NCBI RefSeq assembly: GCF_032118995.1
Contig: NC_092651.1
Coordinates: 7,976,785 to 8,040,784, forward strand
DNA length: 64,000 nt
Direction of reading: 5' to 3'
Source: Asterias amurensis
Lineage: Eukaryota > Echinodermata > Asteroidea > Forcipulatida > Asteriidae
Shown here: piece by piece, positions 1 to 13,700 of the stretch
Numbering within the stretch: the stretch's first letter is position 1
Layout of the letters: every line of letters starts with the position of its first letter
Program-made: the position numbers and the translations under genes
Notes under the pieces: generated by a model
What the model saw: only the letters and a program-made list of their open reading frames with translations
Told to the model about the DNA's origin: nothing
Databases searched by the model: none

Positions 1-505
1 TTGAGAAACGGCTCCCCTTGAAGTAATGTAGTTTTCGAGAAAGAAGTAGTTTTCCACGAATTTTATTTCGAGACCTCAGAATTAGATTTTGAGGTCTCGA
101 AATCAAGAATCTGAAAGCACACAACTTTGTGTGACAAGGGTGTTTTTTTCTTTTTGGTAATTACTTTCTGTGACAAATACCAATAGTGTCCAGAGTATTC
201 AAAGACACTGGACACTATTGGTATTTGTCAAAGACCAGTATTCTCACTTGGTGTATCTCAACATAATATGCACAAAATAAAAAAAACTGTGAAAATGTTA
301 ACTCATTGATCGTCGAAGTTGCAAGATAACAATGGAATAAAAAACAACCTTGTCACACGAAGTTGTGTGATTTCAGTAGCTTGATTTCGAGACCTCAAAT
401 TCTAAATCTGAGGTCTCGAAATCAAATTCAAATATTTTAGTGGAAACTTACTTCTTTCTCGGAAAACTATGTTATTTCAGAGGGGTCCGTATGTGAACAA
501 GTTTG
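1..505. mobile_element. Two copies of an abundant GGACACTATTGGTAATT MITE, inverted, unit 1
   Basis: A forward copy (cut by the window start, to about 195) and a reverse copy (205-505) share the GAGACCTCA/TGAGGTCTC internal hairpin and the CACACAACTT...GTGTGACAAGG block. Confidence 0.7.
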
Positions 506-520
506 CACCTTTAAAAGTTA

Positions 521-889
521 TATGTGACCCGCTCCGTGAAAATGAGTCACATGTATGCAATTTTAAGAATTGAGTTATGCATGGCTGGAAAGAACACATC
601 AGCAGCAGTAATTCGGTATTTGTCTAAGCTTTGGGGTGTATCGCGTTGCTGAGTTACTCCCGTTTGAAATTAGCCACTACACCATTTTTTGTGAAAAACG
701 AATTCTAACAAAGTGATATTTTAGCTACCATTTCGTGCAAAAGGATACAAATTACATGTAGACAAAGTATGACCACAAAACTTTTTATTTTTTTTTTATT
801 TTTTTTTTACAATTTCCACAGTAAACTGTCCATAATTTAATAATGCATTGGGCGACATGTGACTCATTTTCACAGAGTGGGTCACATAT
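521..889. mobile_element. MITE with ATGTGACCCGCTCCGTG ends, unit 1
   Basis: Inverted ends TATGTGACCCGCTCCGTGAA and the complement at 860-889. The third unit copy has the empty site near 17,716. Confidence 0.75.
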
Positions 890-1448
890 ACGTCTGTTAT
901 GTCGGATGTCCCTTCAAAGCCACCATCGTTTATTTAATGTTTGGATTTAGTTCGGAGAGTGCTCTGTTATGAAAACAAGCATTTTATTTCCACAAACCTT
1001 CATTTGTCTACCTCGTCTTTATCCACACTGTAGTCCAGTTCGTTAGAAGTAGGCCTACTGGCAGTAGGTGATGTCAGTTATTCTAGTCACTGCAGTAATT
1101 CACACGACAGCAATTTATCTGGGGTCCCTTGCTTTAATTTTAGCATGGTTGTAATATGTAGCCGCTATTTGCAAGAGATCTTGGACAGTGGACAAAATTG
1201 TTGTCCTTTTCACATGAGGTACATATTGTACAAAAACCATACTACAATTTAGCAAGGGACACTTGCTAAATTGCTCTCGTGTGAAGGGGCTTCCCATCAT
1301 ATAATGTGTATGGATGGAATTTCTACAGAATCCGATTTTGTTTGCAGGACCTACTATAATACCCCAAAATAACAAACACTTCTGCCAAAGTTTTGTATAT
1401 ATACACCCTTAAGTTTACTGCTGAAAAGTTTGTTACTGACGGTTTCAT

Positions 1449-1617
1449 GGTCCATGGCTGACTTTCCAGTAAAACGACGTCATGGTTTTTGTACACTATG
1501 GTTATTGTATGTTAAATATGAACTTCTGACTTCCGATGATCCCTTCATTACATTAAACAACCACACGCAGTGTTCTAAACCATGACGTCATTGTCTGGAA
1601 TGTCACCCGTGTGGATC
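1449..1617. mobile_element. MITE with CCATGGCTGACTTTCCAG ends, unit 1
   Basis: Imperfect inverted arms TTTCCAGTAAAACGACGTCA and TGACGTCATTGTCTGGAATG. Further copies lie at about 18,328-18,497, 49,384-49,555 and, more diverged, 19,779-19,940. Confidence 0.6.
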
Positions 1618-2069
1618 GTTATTTGTTCTTCAAATTGTTTGGTTTAAAAGATTGCTTATAAACAAATGACCAGCAATATCAAACAAGCAACTTGACAACC
1701 TTGGAGGGTGTATAGGCTCAAGCCCCCCCCCCCCCCAAAAAAAAAAAAAAAAAAAAAAAAACACACCGGTACATTGCAATGCTGTATTGACAATGGTCTC
1801 AGTGTATCCATTTTTAAATGTCTGCCAAGTTCATTACCAAGTTCTCTGAATCTGTCGTATCAGAAACAACGCTAAGCAGTTTAGACAGTTGCGAGTGTAA
1901 TATGCGTCTTCACATCTGTAAACATTATACACTTATATATAATTATCTTTTGATGACTTTAGACGTATCAGATTCAACTACCTCCTGTTGTGTTCAAAAC
2001 CATGACCGATCATTTTTCTTGAAAGTCACCCGTGTGTATCGTTCATTATTCATACAGTCAGGGGAGAGG

Positions 2070-3815
2070 TTTCAATTCAATTCAATTCAATTCAATTTAT
2101 TTATTTCATCACAAATTACAAGTAAAAAGTGAAAATTGTTTTCCCTGTGTGCACTAAAAAGATTCAAGTTAGATACTTATAGAAAGACAAACAAACATTA
2201 CATTTTAAAAATACAGAAATTAATTACAAAAATTTAGTTAAGCAATAAATAGGCTATTTCAAATTTTAAAAAGAGAGAAACGTTATCAAAAACTCACCAT
2301 CACTGATTAAAATGGAAAGCAACAACTAAAGTTACCTTATAAAAAATGAGTTAAAAAGATGAATAGCACTGGGTAAAAAAGATAGTCTGAACCGGTTTGT
2401 GCGAGTAGAGAGAGAACGGTACCTTCCTGATGGGAGAATGTGAATGAATGAGTGAAGTGGGTGAGTTTGCCTGGGTTATAACTTTCAGTTTATTTAAATA
2501 CTGTTTGTCTAGGATTTCTCTCATGGGTTTTACTTCGAAACCTATTATCTTGCTGGCAACCTTGGTGATACGATCAATTTTCTTCTGATTTTTCACAGTT
2601 AGATTATTATACCAAACAATACAGCTAAAAGTAATGACTGACTGAATAATACTCTGGTAAAACAGGTGTAAAATTGAATCACGGACATTGAAAGATCGTA
2701 ATTTCCTTAGAAAATAAAGCCTCTGATTTGCCTTGGCACACATTTTTTGAGTATTTTTGTTCCAATCCAATTTGTTATCTATAATTGTTCCAAGATATTT
2801 ATATTCACTGACGATTTCTACTTCGTCATTCTTTATACAAACCGTATGAATACCTTGACGGATCTTACGAAAATCAAAAAAAAGTTCTTTGGTTTGGGTT
2901 ATATTCAAAGTGAGAAAGTTGTCATCACACCACTGGACAAAGCGCTCTATTTCAAGCCTATAATTAGTCTCATTGTTTTTGAGGATCAGACCAGTCAAGG
3001 AAGTGTCATCGGTGTACTTTACAAGAGAGCAAGATTCACTGTTACTATTAAAGTCACTGGTGTACAAAGTAAAGAGGACTGGTGGTAGTACACAACCTGT
3101 GGCGCTCCAGTATTTGTGAAGATCAAGTCAGAGAAAGAAGTTCTGATCTTTACACGTTGGGGTCTAGCTCTCATGAAGTCACTGATCCACAGGCACAAGT
3201 GTGGATTGACGTGCATTTTCTGTAGCTTCTGAACCAACTTATGCGGTTGTAGTGTATTGAAGGCAGATGAGAAATAAAAAAATAGTGTTCTAACGTAAGT
3301 TTTAGGTTGATCAAGATGACACTGGATATAGTGTTGTTACAGTGTCATCCACCCCTCGCTTTGTACAATATGCAAACTGGCAAGGATCGGCAAAGATCTT
3401 GGTATGTGTCAGGAGAAGTTCTTTCACAATGCTCTCAAAACACTTCATTACAATGGCGGTAAGAGCTACTGGCCGATACTCATTCCAGGCTGAAGGTTTG
3501 GCTATTTTTGGAATGGGGACAACATTTGACGATTTCCATAGTTTGGGAACGTGGTGAGCATCAAGTGATCATTGAAACATTTCTCGAAAAACAGGTGACA
3601 GTTCTTTGTTGCACATTTTTAGAGTCTTTCCCGAGATCCCATCCGGGCCCTTTGCTTTGTTGGCTTTAAATTTCTTTAATGCGTTCTCAACGGTTTGCAA
3701 GCTGAGTTGGATTGCGTTTTCTGTGCTTGCATTGGATTCCAAAGTTCTGCAGATGTCAGTATTTAAATCGCTAAATTCAGCAACATCAAAGCGACCGAAG
3801 AAAACATTCAGCTGA
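2070..3815 (-). mobile_element. LINE fragment, CR1 group (Rex1/Babar-like), unit 1
   Basis: A 5'-truncated non-LTR retrotransposon on the minus strand. The reverse transcriptase pieces read NKAKGPDGISGKTLK, then SLVKYTDDTSLTGLI (the YADD box, here YTDD), then WCDDNFLTLNITQTKE and YKYLGTIIDN, as in Rex1/Babar elements. The 3' end is a short repeat of TTGAA, seen as TTCAA at 2070-2095. The frame is broken in several places. The third unit copy lacks it, so it inserted after that copy split off. Confidence 0.85.
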
Positions 3816-4043
3816 CCCCCCCCCCCCATATAGTTCACTTGTAATCCATCCCATATAAAATAGAGTCCTTTTTGAGAAATTCAGTAATATTTACAAGTCT
3901 CTATTCTCAGATAAACTTGTCTCAAATGCCACTATAGACCTCTATGATGGTCTAGCCATCTTGAATTTTCCCCATTGATATCAATCTTACCAAACCGAGG
4001 CTGGAAGATCCCCGGGCGAGCTTTACAACATGGTGACGTCGTT

Positions 4044-4344
4044 TTTAAAGGAACACGTTGCCTTGGATCGGTCGAGTTGGTCTTTGAAAAGCGTTCTGTA
4101 ACCGTTTGTTTTAAAATCGGTATGGTTAGAAAGATGTTGTGAAAGTAGAATACAGAGAATTGTTTTGACTCCAATAAATGGCCGACCGTGTTATTCGACG
4201 AGGTAAAACAAAAACCGTACAATGTTTAGTGATACTTGTGTGGATCACTTTTAAAACATCTTTCTAACCATATGCATTTCATAACAAACGCCTCAAACGC
4301 TTTTTGAAGACCAACTCGTCCGATCCAAGGCAGTGTTCCTTTAA
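4044..4344. mobile_element. Palindromic TTTAAAGGAACACGTTGCC MITE, unit 1
   Basis: Inverted arms begin TTTAAAGGAACACGTTGCCT and end CAGTGTTCCTTTAA. It has cut an older MITE (3,925-4,043). Confidence 0.75.
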
Positions 4345-4599
4345 GCGAAAAAAAGGAGCAAGTCTCAAAGTATTACGAATCGGTCATGTCAATAACAATT
4401 AATGAGCAAATACTAAAACCGCCCAGTCCCTTTGATATGAAGGGACTGTGTCAATGACTGATATGTGAGAGTCTTAAATGGCATAAGTGAATAACAAGTG
4501 TGCAGGGGGAAATCTGTCCGCCGGGGATTTCGCCCCCAGCCCCCATGTGGGAACATGGGCTGGAGGAGGAGGGTTCAAAAGAGGGCGCTAACAGAGCGC

Positions 4600-4856
4600 T
4601 AACAATGGAATAAAAAACACCCCTGGCACACAAACTTGTGTGCTTTCAGATGCTTGATTTCGGGACCTCGAAATCTAAATTTGGGGTCTCGAAATCAAAT
4701 TCGTGGAAAATTCCTTCTATTCGAAAACTATGTTCCTTCAGAGGGAGCAGTTTTTCACAATGTTGTTTACCATCAACAGCTCTCCATTGCATGTTACCAA
4801 GTAAGTTTTTATGCTAACAATTAGTTTAAGTGATACCAATAGTGTCCAGTGCCCTT
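4600..4856 (-). mobile_element. GGACACTATTGGTAATT-family MITE, partial, unit 1
   Basis: Reverse orientation, ending in ACCAATAGTGTCCAGTGCCC; the distal end is missing. Confidence 0.65.
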
Positions 4857-5222
4857 GAACATGATGGGCCTGTGGTATGTTCTTGTGGGGTATGGTGGGG
4901 TGGGGCGGGGCGGTCATCTACTTGAAACAATACAACAACACGACAACATTTTCAATTTAAAGGATACAATTCATGCAGTACTTGTTTTAATAGCAACAAC
5001 ACATAATAACAGCACAGCACATAATACGATCATTATATAGGCCGAAAGTCAGCACAATGGATTGCCATACAAAGTCGTGACTACAACAAATTACATTGTA
5101 CAATTACCGAGATAGATGATACTCTCATGGGGTGTTTTGAATTTGACTCAAATTTGATCAAATTGTCTGGATCTGGGCCAATTTGACCCAGATGTTTTTA
5201 GAGTGTAGTGATGTGTGATACT

Positions 5223-5595
5223 TAAAGGATTCGGGTACTTTTTGTAACACAAAACAGAATGTCCACAGATTTACATTAAACTTCCACCATTTGAAGATAA
5301 TGACAGTAGAAAGCGTACCTTGAAATATTACTTGTTGAGGTGCTGTAGTTTTGGGGAAATTAGTAAAACAATGTCACGAAAACGTTTATTTCATGCTAAA
5401 ATAATTTTCGTCTCATGATCACTGAGACGAAAATTATGTTCATGACCCTGTTTTACTCACTTTTAAAAACTACAGCCCCTCAGCACGTAGTATTTTCAGG
5501 GAAGCTTTCTACTATCATTATTTTCAAACCGTGTGAGTTCAAATCTGTGACATTGGTTTTTTTTTTTGTCCTACAAAAGTTACTGGACCCTTTAA
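5223..5595. mobile_element. Palindromic TTAAAGGATTCGGGTAC MITE, unit 1
   Basis: Ends TTAAAGGATTCGGGTACTTT and AAAGTTACTGGACCCTTTAA; the centre is a hairpin around ATTTTCGTCTCATGATCACT. Confidence 0.75.
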
Positions 5596-6803
5596 TCCAG
5601 GATCACTCACATTAACTATAAATGTTATATAAACTCCATTGAATGTTCAGATCATCGGTTTATTTTATTATCTTTCAGCAATTAGCAAAGCTCACTAGAA
5701 CTACAATATTTTGATGTTAACGTCCTCTGCACAGCACTATAGAAAATTCAACATCTGAAACTGCTACTCATCATAGACTTTGTTTGCCTGCTGGTCATAA
5801 TAAACCTGAGTTTCCTAAATGGAAATTAGAGCTGCAAATTGTTTGTCAATTTTTCGAGTTTTTGCATGATAATAACGCTCAAAACTTTGAGGCATTCATA
5901 GACCTTTCTAATGCAACGTCACAGCTCGAGTTTTTGCAATCAATACAAAGCCATCAATGCAAAACAAATCCAGTTTGTTTACAAAGTAATAACAACATGT
6001 TGGAAACAAAACAAAACAACCAGTTATGGAATGTGTTTTAATTGACTTGGAAGCTTACAGAAAATGTTGGATTTGGTTTAATGGTATGCAGTCGTCCTTG
6101 CCAACCAGCGCGTTTTGTTTATGGAAAGTTGAACTCCACCTGCAGTTGAACTGTTTCTGTTTCCAAGTTGGAGATCAGTGGTGATGCTGTGTAAAGAGAA
6201 AAGAAATACAACATTCTGCTTTTTAACAATTGAATAAATAACCATTGGTTCCAGTTATAAGGGCCCTTGGCTACTATTAAACACCATGGTGATCGATTCT
6301 TTGAACAGTGTTAAATGCAATGGAAATGGAAGGGGGTACATTAGCAATGGGAGACCTTGGAACGCTACGTGGCAGCAGACTTACACGGTAAATTTTCACT
6401 GTTGTAGTTCTGAGCATGCGCACGTTAAAGGAAACAACGGATTTACATGGTAAGTCTGCTGCCACCTAGCGTCCTAAAATGGTTTTAAAAGTACACGACG
6501 TGCTTCCCCAGAGAGTTTTATCCTTGCGAATAAAGACAGGTACCTGCTACCATGCTGCTAGGTCCAGTGTTTTCATTGGATAATATGACCATTCGATAAA
6601 TGCAGTGACCAAAAGCTACCGCACCTTGGTTGGTTTTGATTGGGTCTGAGGTTACCTCGGACGACCAATCGAAACACAGAAATGGAAAGGTTACTTTCGG
6701 TCGTCTGCATGTGTGTCCACGTATGTGTATTGTACACAGTACATGCATGTGCATGTACTTGCAATATTGTAAAGTTTGTGCAGAATTTGATCAAAGATAT
6801 TTG

Positions 6804-6952
6804 GGTGCGTTCGTTTAGCTTCCCCGGGTCGACCCCGGTGTGTGGCGTTTTCTTTTTCCAGGACGAACGTGTGCAGATAATTACCCACGTTTGTCCTGGA
6901 AAAAACCCGCCACACATGGGGGTCGACCTAGGGAAGCTAAACGAACGCACCC
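6804..6952. mobile_element. Foldback MITE, GGGTGCGTTCGTTTAGCTTCC ends, unit 1
   Basis: A near-perfect hairpin of about 150 bp with GGGTGCGTTCGTTTAGC at one end and GCTAAACGAACGCACCC at the other. It is missing from the truncated unit (about 44,240). Confidence 0.8.
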
Positions 6953-7287
6953 TTTATGTGAAATGAATTTAGGTCAAAGGTGAATGTACAGACGCACGCC
7001 GGCTGGAGGCCGGCCGGTCTCTGGCGTTATTCACGAGCCTCGAAGTGTGACGTCAGATGTTCAGGCTACAGAGAGGTTTCTTTTGTGAGTCCTTTAGTAG
7101 GAGGGGTGATGGGTTCAGACTTTTACTTTCGTAAGGTCTTTAGATTGCAAGACTATATTGGACAAGTTTTTTTTCCATTATAAGGGCCTTTATGAATTGG
7201 TCATCTCCTCCCTAGATAGTTATTTTCTGATTATGCTCAGTTTATAAAAAAGAATGAAAACTAACCTTAGCAGTGGTGATGTCCAAG

Positions 7288-7727
7288 CTAACCTCGGCAG
7301 TTTGTATTTTCAACACAGCTTGTCAAGAGTTCCCCGTACAGCGGAGAGATGAAGACCAGGGAATAATATACGTTCCGTTCCTTTTTGGGGTTGATGAACT
7401 GGGCACAGATGAATTTAGCATCTTGACAGGTATGGCCGGTCAAGTCAAAGCCATAGCTGACGTCGTTGAAGACGACTTTACCCTCCATTTCCGAAGAAGG
7501 CCGTTCTCTTTCAGGCAAAGCTTTCTGCATGACGGTGCCAGACAGCTCGTTCTGCCCGTTTTCACTGCTAGACATCCACACCCTCACTGTCCACACCCCT
7601 CGATCGTGTTTATACCATGGAATTGCCTCCGAATACTTCACTTTCAGCTGCAGAGCAATCTCATTTGCTTTGCCTTGTTTTATGGAAGCTTGTGGCACCT
7701 CTGGATTAATCTCATTCACACTAACAT
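7288..7727 (-). CDS. Gene A exon 4: C-terminal domain and stop
   Basis: The terminal exon of 440 bp enters in phase 1 (acceptor CCATACAG) and ends at a TAG. It encodes about 146 residues with no family I can name: a Trp/Val-rich stretch (GVWTVRVWMSSSENG), then TGHTCQDAKFICAQF, and a tail with two more cysteines (LLTSC and NTNC). Four cysteines and alternating hydrophobic residues fit a small extracellular beta domain, which is inference. I saw no clear AATAAA signal shortly after the stop. Confidence 0.8.
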
Positions 7728-10700
7728 CTGTATGGTATTAGGAATGTAAATTATGTTTTAGTTCCTCTTCTCAACACTCTTAAAAACACACGGGTCAGAT
7801 TACTGATCCACTTCTGGGTCTGGTTAACCAAGAAACTGGTTTAAATAAAGACTACAGGATTATGCATCATTTTGACCCACTTTTAATGGCTTTTTATATA
7901 AAATAAAAAACTCGGGTCAGAAGAGATTATTTTGAGGTCAGACTGACAGGAAACTGGTAAAAAAGAAGAGATTCTGACTAATATTCTGCGTAATTTTGAT
8001 TCACTTGTTGGGACCCGGTTAGGGTTAATTGATCTGGCAGCTGCCTCGATGCATTTGTTGCTTTTTTTAAAAGTTCCGTTTTGGGGCGGAAATTTTTCTT
8101 TTTGTTAAAAAGAAATTAAAAGAATCCGGGGCATCCGTCCTCCCCCACCCCGCCCCAAGGTTACAAAAACGACAACGATCACGACGCAAAGAGAATACAT
8201 TCTATTGGTTGAATGAGCGTGGGCGTAGTCTGCGTGGAGTAATTCAACCAATAGAATGCGTTCTCTGTCTGGTGTGTTCGTTATCGTTTTCGTTATCACT
8301 GCAGTGTAGCGTTCCAAAGCATTCAATTGTAAGCACGGCCATTCTTTGTATAGTAAAGAATGTCATTAGATAAAGCGCCTTTTTAAGGAACATTACAGAA
8401 TTGGTTTTGCTAACAAAACTTTGAGATCGATCGGCCATCTGGGTCACGAGAAAATAGTGAAAACCGATTACACACTTTGCATGACATTGGTAAAAAAAAT
8501 GAATAAAACGTTCACTGAGCGATAAACTTCAAACGCAAGGTTCAACTATTTATTTCTCATCGAATTATTATGACATTTCAGGCAGAAATATCTCAACGGA
8601 TGTTTTCAACTATCATCATCATTAGTAGACCGTGTAAGTTTGATGTTAATCTGCTTAAATGTTAGAGATGACTTACTGTAGCCGCAAATCTTGCAGCATT
8701 CCCCTTCAATTCTGATTCTTTGTCTGCAACCAAGTGGTGGACATGTAAGATACTGACAACTCAAAGTGGAATTATCACAGTCGCAGTACGAACAGTCATT
8801 CAGCGCCACCTTTCGCTCACCATGACGTATAATTTGGTCATCGTACATACAGGAAAGCTCACGTGGGACCACATCTACAAAAGAAAGGTTAAACGAAAAA
8901 CTCAATTCAACAAAGCTTTGTACTACTATGAGGTTGTTTTTGAGGTGTCAACAGTTTGTTTATAAAAATACACTCTGAAAACTAAGACATACATGGTAAT
9001 TCATCATTGGACATCCCCATCGGTTTGTACAGCGAATGTCAACTTTGCTATTTCGATATTGGACATTCAATATGATTTTGTGCAGCAAATGTCAACTTTT
9101 TCGATGTTGGACATTCAATATGAGTTTGTACAGCAAATGTCAACTTTCCTATTTCGATATTGGACATTCAATATGATTTTGTGCAGCAAATGTCAACTTT
9201 GCTATTTCGATGTTGGACATTCAATATGAGTTTGTACAGCAAATGTCAACTTTGCTATTTCGATATTGGACATTCAATATGATTTTGTGCAGCAAATGTC
9301 AACTTTGCTATTTCGATATTGGACATTCAATATGAGTTTGTACAGCAAATGTCAACTTTGCTATTTCGATATTGGACATTCAATATGAGTTTGTTCAGCA
9401 AATATCAACTTTGCTATTTCGATATTGGACATTCAATATGAGTTTGTACAGCAAATGTCAACTTTGCTATTTCGATATTGGACATCCCCATCGGTTTGTA
9501 CAGCGAATGTCAACTTTGCTATTTCGATGTTGGTCAACTTTGCTATTTCGATGTTGGACATTCAATATAAGTTTGTACAGCAAATGTCAACTTTCGATAT
9601 TGGACATTCAATATGTATTTGTGCAGCAAATGTCAACTTTGCTATTTCGATGTTGTACATTCAATATAAGTTTGTACAGCAAATGTCAACTTTGCTATTT
9701 CGATGTTGGACATTCAATATGATTTTGTGCAGCAAATGTCAACTTTGCTATTTCGATATTGGACATTCAATATGAGTTTGTACAGCAAATGTCAACTTTG
9801 CTATTTCGATATTGGACAATCAATATGATTTTCTGCAGCAAATGTCAACTTTGCTATTTCGTTATTGGACATTCAATGTGATTTTCTGCAGCAAATGTCA
9901 ACTTTGCTATTTCGTTATTGGACATTCAATATGAGTTTGTACAGCAAATGTCAACTTTGCTATTTCGATATTGGACATTCAATATGATTTTCTGCAGCAA
10001 ATGTAAACTTTGCTATTTCGTTATTGGACATTCAATATGAGTTTGTACAGCAAATGTCAACTTTGCTATTTCGATATTGGACATTCAATATGGTTTTCAG
10101 CAGCAAATGTCAACTTTGCTATTTCGTTATTGGATATTCAATATGAGTTTGTACAGCAAATGTCAACTTTGCTATTTCGTTATTGGACATTCAATATGAG
10201 TTTGTACAGCAAATGTCAACTTTGCTATTTCGATATTGGACATTCAATATGATTTTCTGCAGCAAATGTAAACTTTGCTATTTCGTTATTGGACATTCAA
10301 TATGAGTTTGTACAGCAAATGTCAACTTTGCTATTTCGATATTGGACATTCAATATGGTTTTCAGCAGCAAATGTCAACTTTGCTATTTCGTTATTGGAT
10401 ATTCAATATGAGTTTGTACAGCAAATGTCAACTTTGCTATTTCGTTATTGGACATTCAATATGAGTTTGTACAGCAAATGTCAACTTTGCTATTTCGTTA
10501 TTAGACATTCGATATGAGTCTGACAGCAAATGGCAACTTTCCTATTTCGACATTGGACATCCAATGTGAGTTTGTACAGTGCTTTCAATACCATCCAGCC
10601 ACATCTGCTTATTACAACATTAATTACAACATTAATTATAACTTAAATGTCAATCCTACAATATCCCATGGATCTATATCTTTCTGTTAAATCGATGCCA

Positions 10701-13700
10701 GCAGGTCAAAATTAACTCCACCATTTCATCCATTCAGTACACCAATACGGGAGGCGTACTTTTTTCCTAGGACATACGTTGGCAATTAACATAAAATGGG
10801 TGTGTTTTTGCCCGAAAAACACTCTCGCGCATGCACGAGCTTTAGTGGTGACCGCAAGGGACCTTGGGCCACTGGTGGTGGTATGTGGAATGAAAATAGT
10901 TGTGGTAAATAAAGGGGAACCACACAACCTGCTTTTCTTCTACTACTACGCTTCACACAATGGTGTACAGGTTGTGATGAACCAGTCTACCTCCTCCTCC
11001 ATTGTCTCACCATGGAGATATATGGTCTATTTTTAAACTGGGCACATTTGGTAAATATTGTTGAAGACCAGTATTTTCACTTGATTTGGTAATTATTGTC
11101 GAGGACAGTTTTTTCACTTGATGTATCCCAACTTGCATAAGATAACAAACCTTTGAAAAAAACACACTATTGTGGTTGCATATTGTGTGTGCTCCAGATG
11201 CATACGTGCTGTTTGTAATGCAGTGTACTATTAAATTTCATTAAAAAAAAAAATTAGCGACCACAACCGTTCATTATGACCGTCTGTCTATTTTCATAAT
11301 TACCCTCCCTCCCCCTCCCAACCATATCCAAACGTATTTTATCGGGCAATCAAGACTTGGCAGTGAAAGCAAGCGCGACGCATTTTATGGACAAAAGGTA
11401 GAGTTGTACAAATACGCAGTTTTACATGGTACATGGTACTAAATATGATGTACATTGTACATGTAACATGAACGCGTGTATGCGTGTATGTGTACATGTT
11501 TAATAATATGCATGAGTGTATTTCCACAACTATTATTACGTCGAAGTACGCATGTGCATGGGAAAATGTATAGTACGCTCATTTATGTAAATTGCCCACG
11601 TTCGTCCTAGGAAAAAAAATACGCATACGGGAGCCCCCCAGGGGTGTGTCATGTCACCTCTTTTGTACTAAATACCATATGATTTCATAAAATATGCAGA
11701 TGATACAACCGCTGTGGGCTTTATGGATAGCAAACGTGATTTTAAAGGAACACGTTACCTTGGATCGTTCGAGTTGGTCTTTGAAAAGCGTTTGTAACCG
11801 TTTGTTGTGAAATGCAAATGGTTCGGATTTAAAGGAACACGTTGCCTTGGATCAGTCGAGTTGGTCTTTGAAAAGCATTTGTAACCGTTTGTTATAAAAT
11901 ATATATGGTTAGAAAGATGTTTAAAAAGTATAGAATACAATGATCCACACACATTTGCCTCGAAATTGCGTGGTTTTCCTTTTACTTTGCGAACTAACAC
12001 AGTCGGCCATTTATGGGAGTCAACATTTTGACTCCCATAAATGGCCGACCGTGTTTGTCGACGAGATAAAAGGAAAACAACGCAATTTAGAGTGATACTT
12101 GTGTGGATCATTATATTCTACTTTTAAAATATCTCTCTAATCATATGCATTCTATAACAATTGATTACATACGCTTTTCAAAGACCAACTCGACCGATCC
12201 AAGGCAACGTGTTCCTTTAAAGTAGAATATGATCCACACAAACATGCCTCGAAATTGCACGGTTTTCCTTTCATGTCGCGAAGAAACAAGGTCGGTTATT
12301 TTATGGAGTCAAAATTTTGGCTTCACAAAATGACAAACGGTTTCACACACTTTTGATCAAAGACCAAATCGACCGATCCAAAGCAACGTGTTCCTAAAAC
12401 AAGCTACAACAACGCTTATTTTACTCTCTAAATAGTGATCGTGCTATTTTACAATATTGTACTACAAATCTGTACACCAAAGTTCTGTTTAACTTGTGTT
12501 AATGGGAACATGAGGGCTCAAGATAATGTTTAATTGGGTAGAGTATTCAAACATGCCAACAAAGTTATCGGTATTCAGCAGGCTGTACCGGGTGATTTAT
12601 ATAAATCTCTCCTTTTAAATAAAATCACATTTATTAGTTACGACAGCTCTCACCCACTTCACTTGAAATTCCAGAAAAAGCCTTAGAAGCAATCGTTTTC
12701 TTCAAAGAGCCATCAAAACCCGATAGCGTTCATTTGTTCCGTCTACCATTTCCCGGGAAATGGCTCCGTAGTGGGAAAAGGGCTTTCGAAACTAGGCTAT
12801 TAACATTGACTTACTTTTAGGACACGTCTTGCAGCATTCCCCATCAAGTTTCGTTCTACTGCTGGGATCGCAGGGTAGTTCTTGTGGACATGACTCAATC
12901 TGGCAACTCAAAGTGGAATTATCGCAGGTGCAGACTGTGCAGTCATTTGGCCTCAAAAAATCACCATGTATGTAAATTTCGTAAGAGCGGTCACCAGGGA
13001 GCTTTGCAAAACATGGAAGATAATTAAGGACACCTACAAAAATGTTAAGAAAAGATACATACAAAGACTATTCATCAAAGCTTCGAGGTGGTTTTGTTGT
13101 GTCAAAAGTTTTATCATTACACCACGAATAAAAATTATTCAAACAAAATCCCTAATTCAGGGTCTCTGCTTTAACCCGTAGTTGGCAAATGGAAACAATA
13201 TAAAGATGTTTGAAGCTTTGCATGGTGTAAAATAGAGAAGAATTAGCTATAAATATGAGTAAAACTGCTGGTACAACCATGTAAGCTTGAGGGAGTGTTG
13301 GCTCTGAATAGAGCCGATTTTGGTCTCGACGTTTCGAACAGTTTACTCTGCTCGTCTTCGGAAGAAAAATTCTCTTTTCTTCTGAAGACGAGCCCAGTAT
13401 GCTTTATTCTTAAAAAATGAAGTTGTCTACAAGGCAAAGTGTTTCTTTAAAGGCAGTGGACACTGTTGGTAATTCCGAAAAATAGTTATTAGCATAAAAC
13501 CCTACTTGGTAACGAGTAATGGGGAGAGGTTGGTAGTATAAAACATTGTGAGAAACGGCTCCCTCTAAAGTGGAGTAGTTTTCAAGAAAGAAGTAATTTC
13601 CACGAATTTGTTTTCGAGACCTCAGATTTGGAGTTTGAGGTCTCGAAATCAAGCATCGGAAAGCACACAACTTCGTGTGACAAGGGTGTTTTTTCCTTTC

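Noticed and set aside
7273-7749. 158-codon plus-strand frame over gene A exon 4, and its copies at 46,133 and 55,183
   Set aside because: It lies opposite a spliced, phase-matched exon that continues the VWC gene; the plus frame has no recognisable features and crosses the splice acceptor.
9372-10517. Open frames of 80-169 codons across the 53-bp repeat
   Set aside because: They follow from a repeat unit that is not a multiple of three and has few stops; they lie in an intron on the strand opposite the gene and change length with repeat variants.
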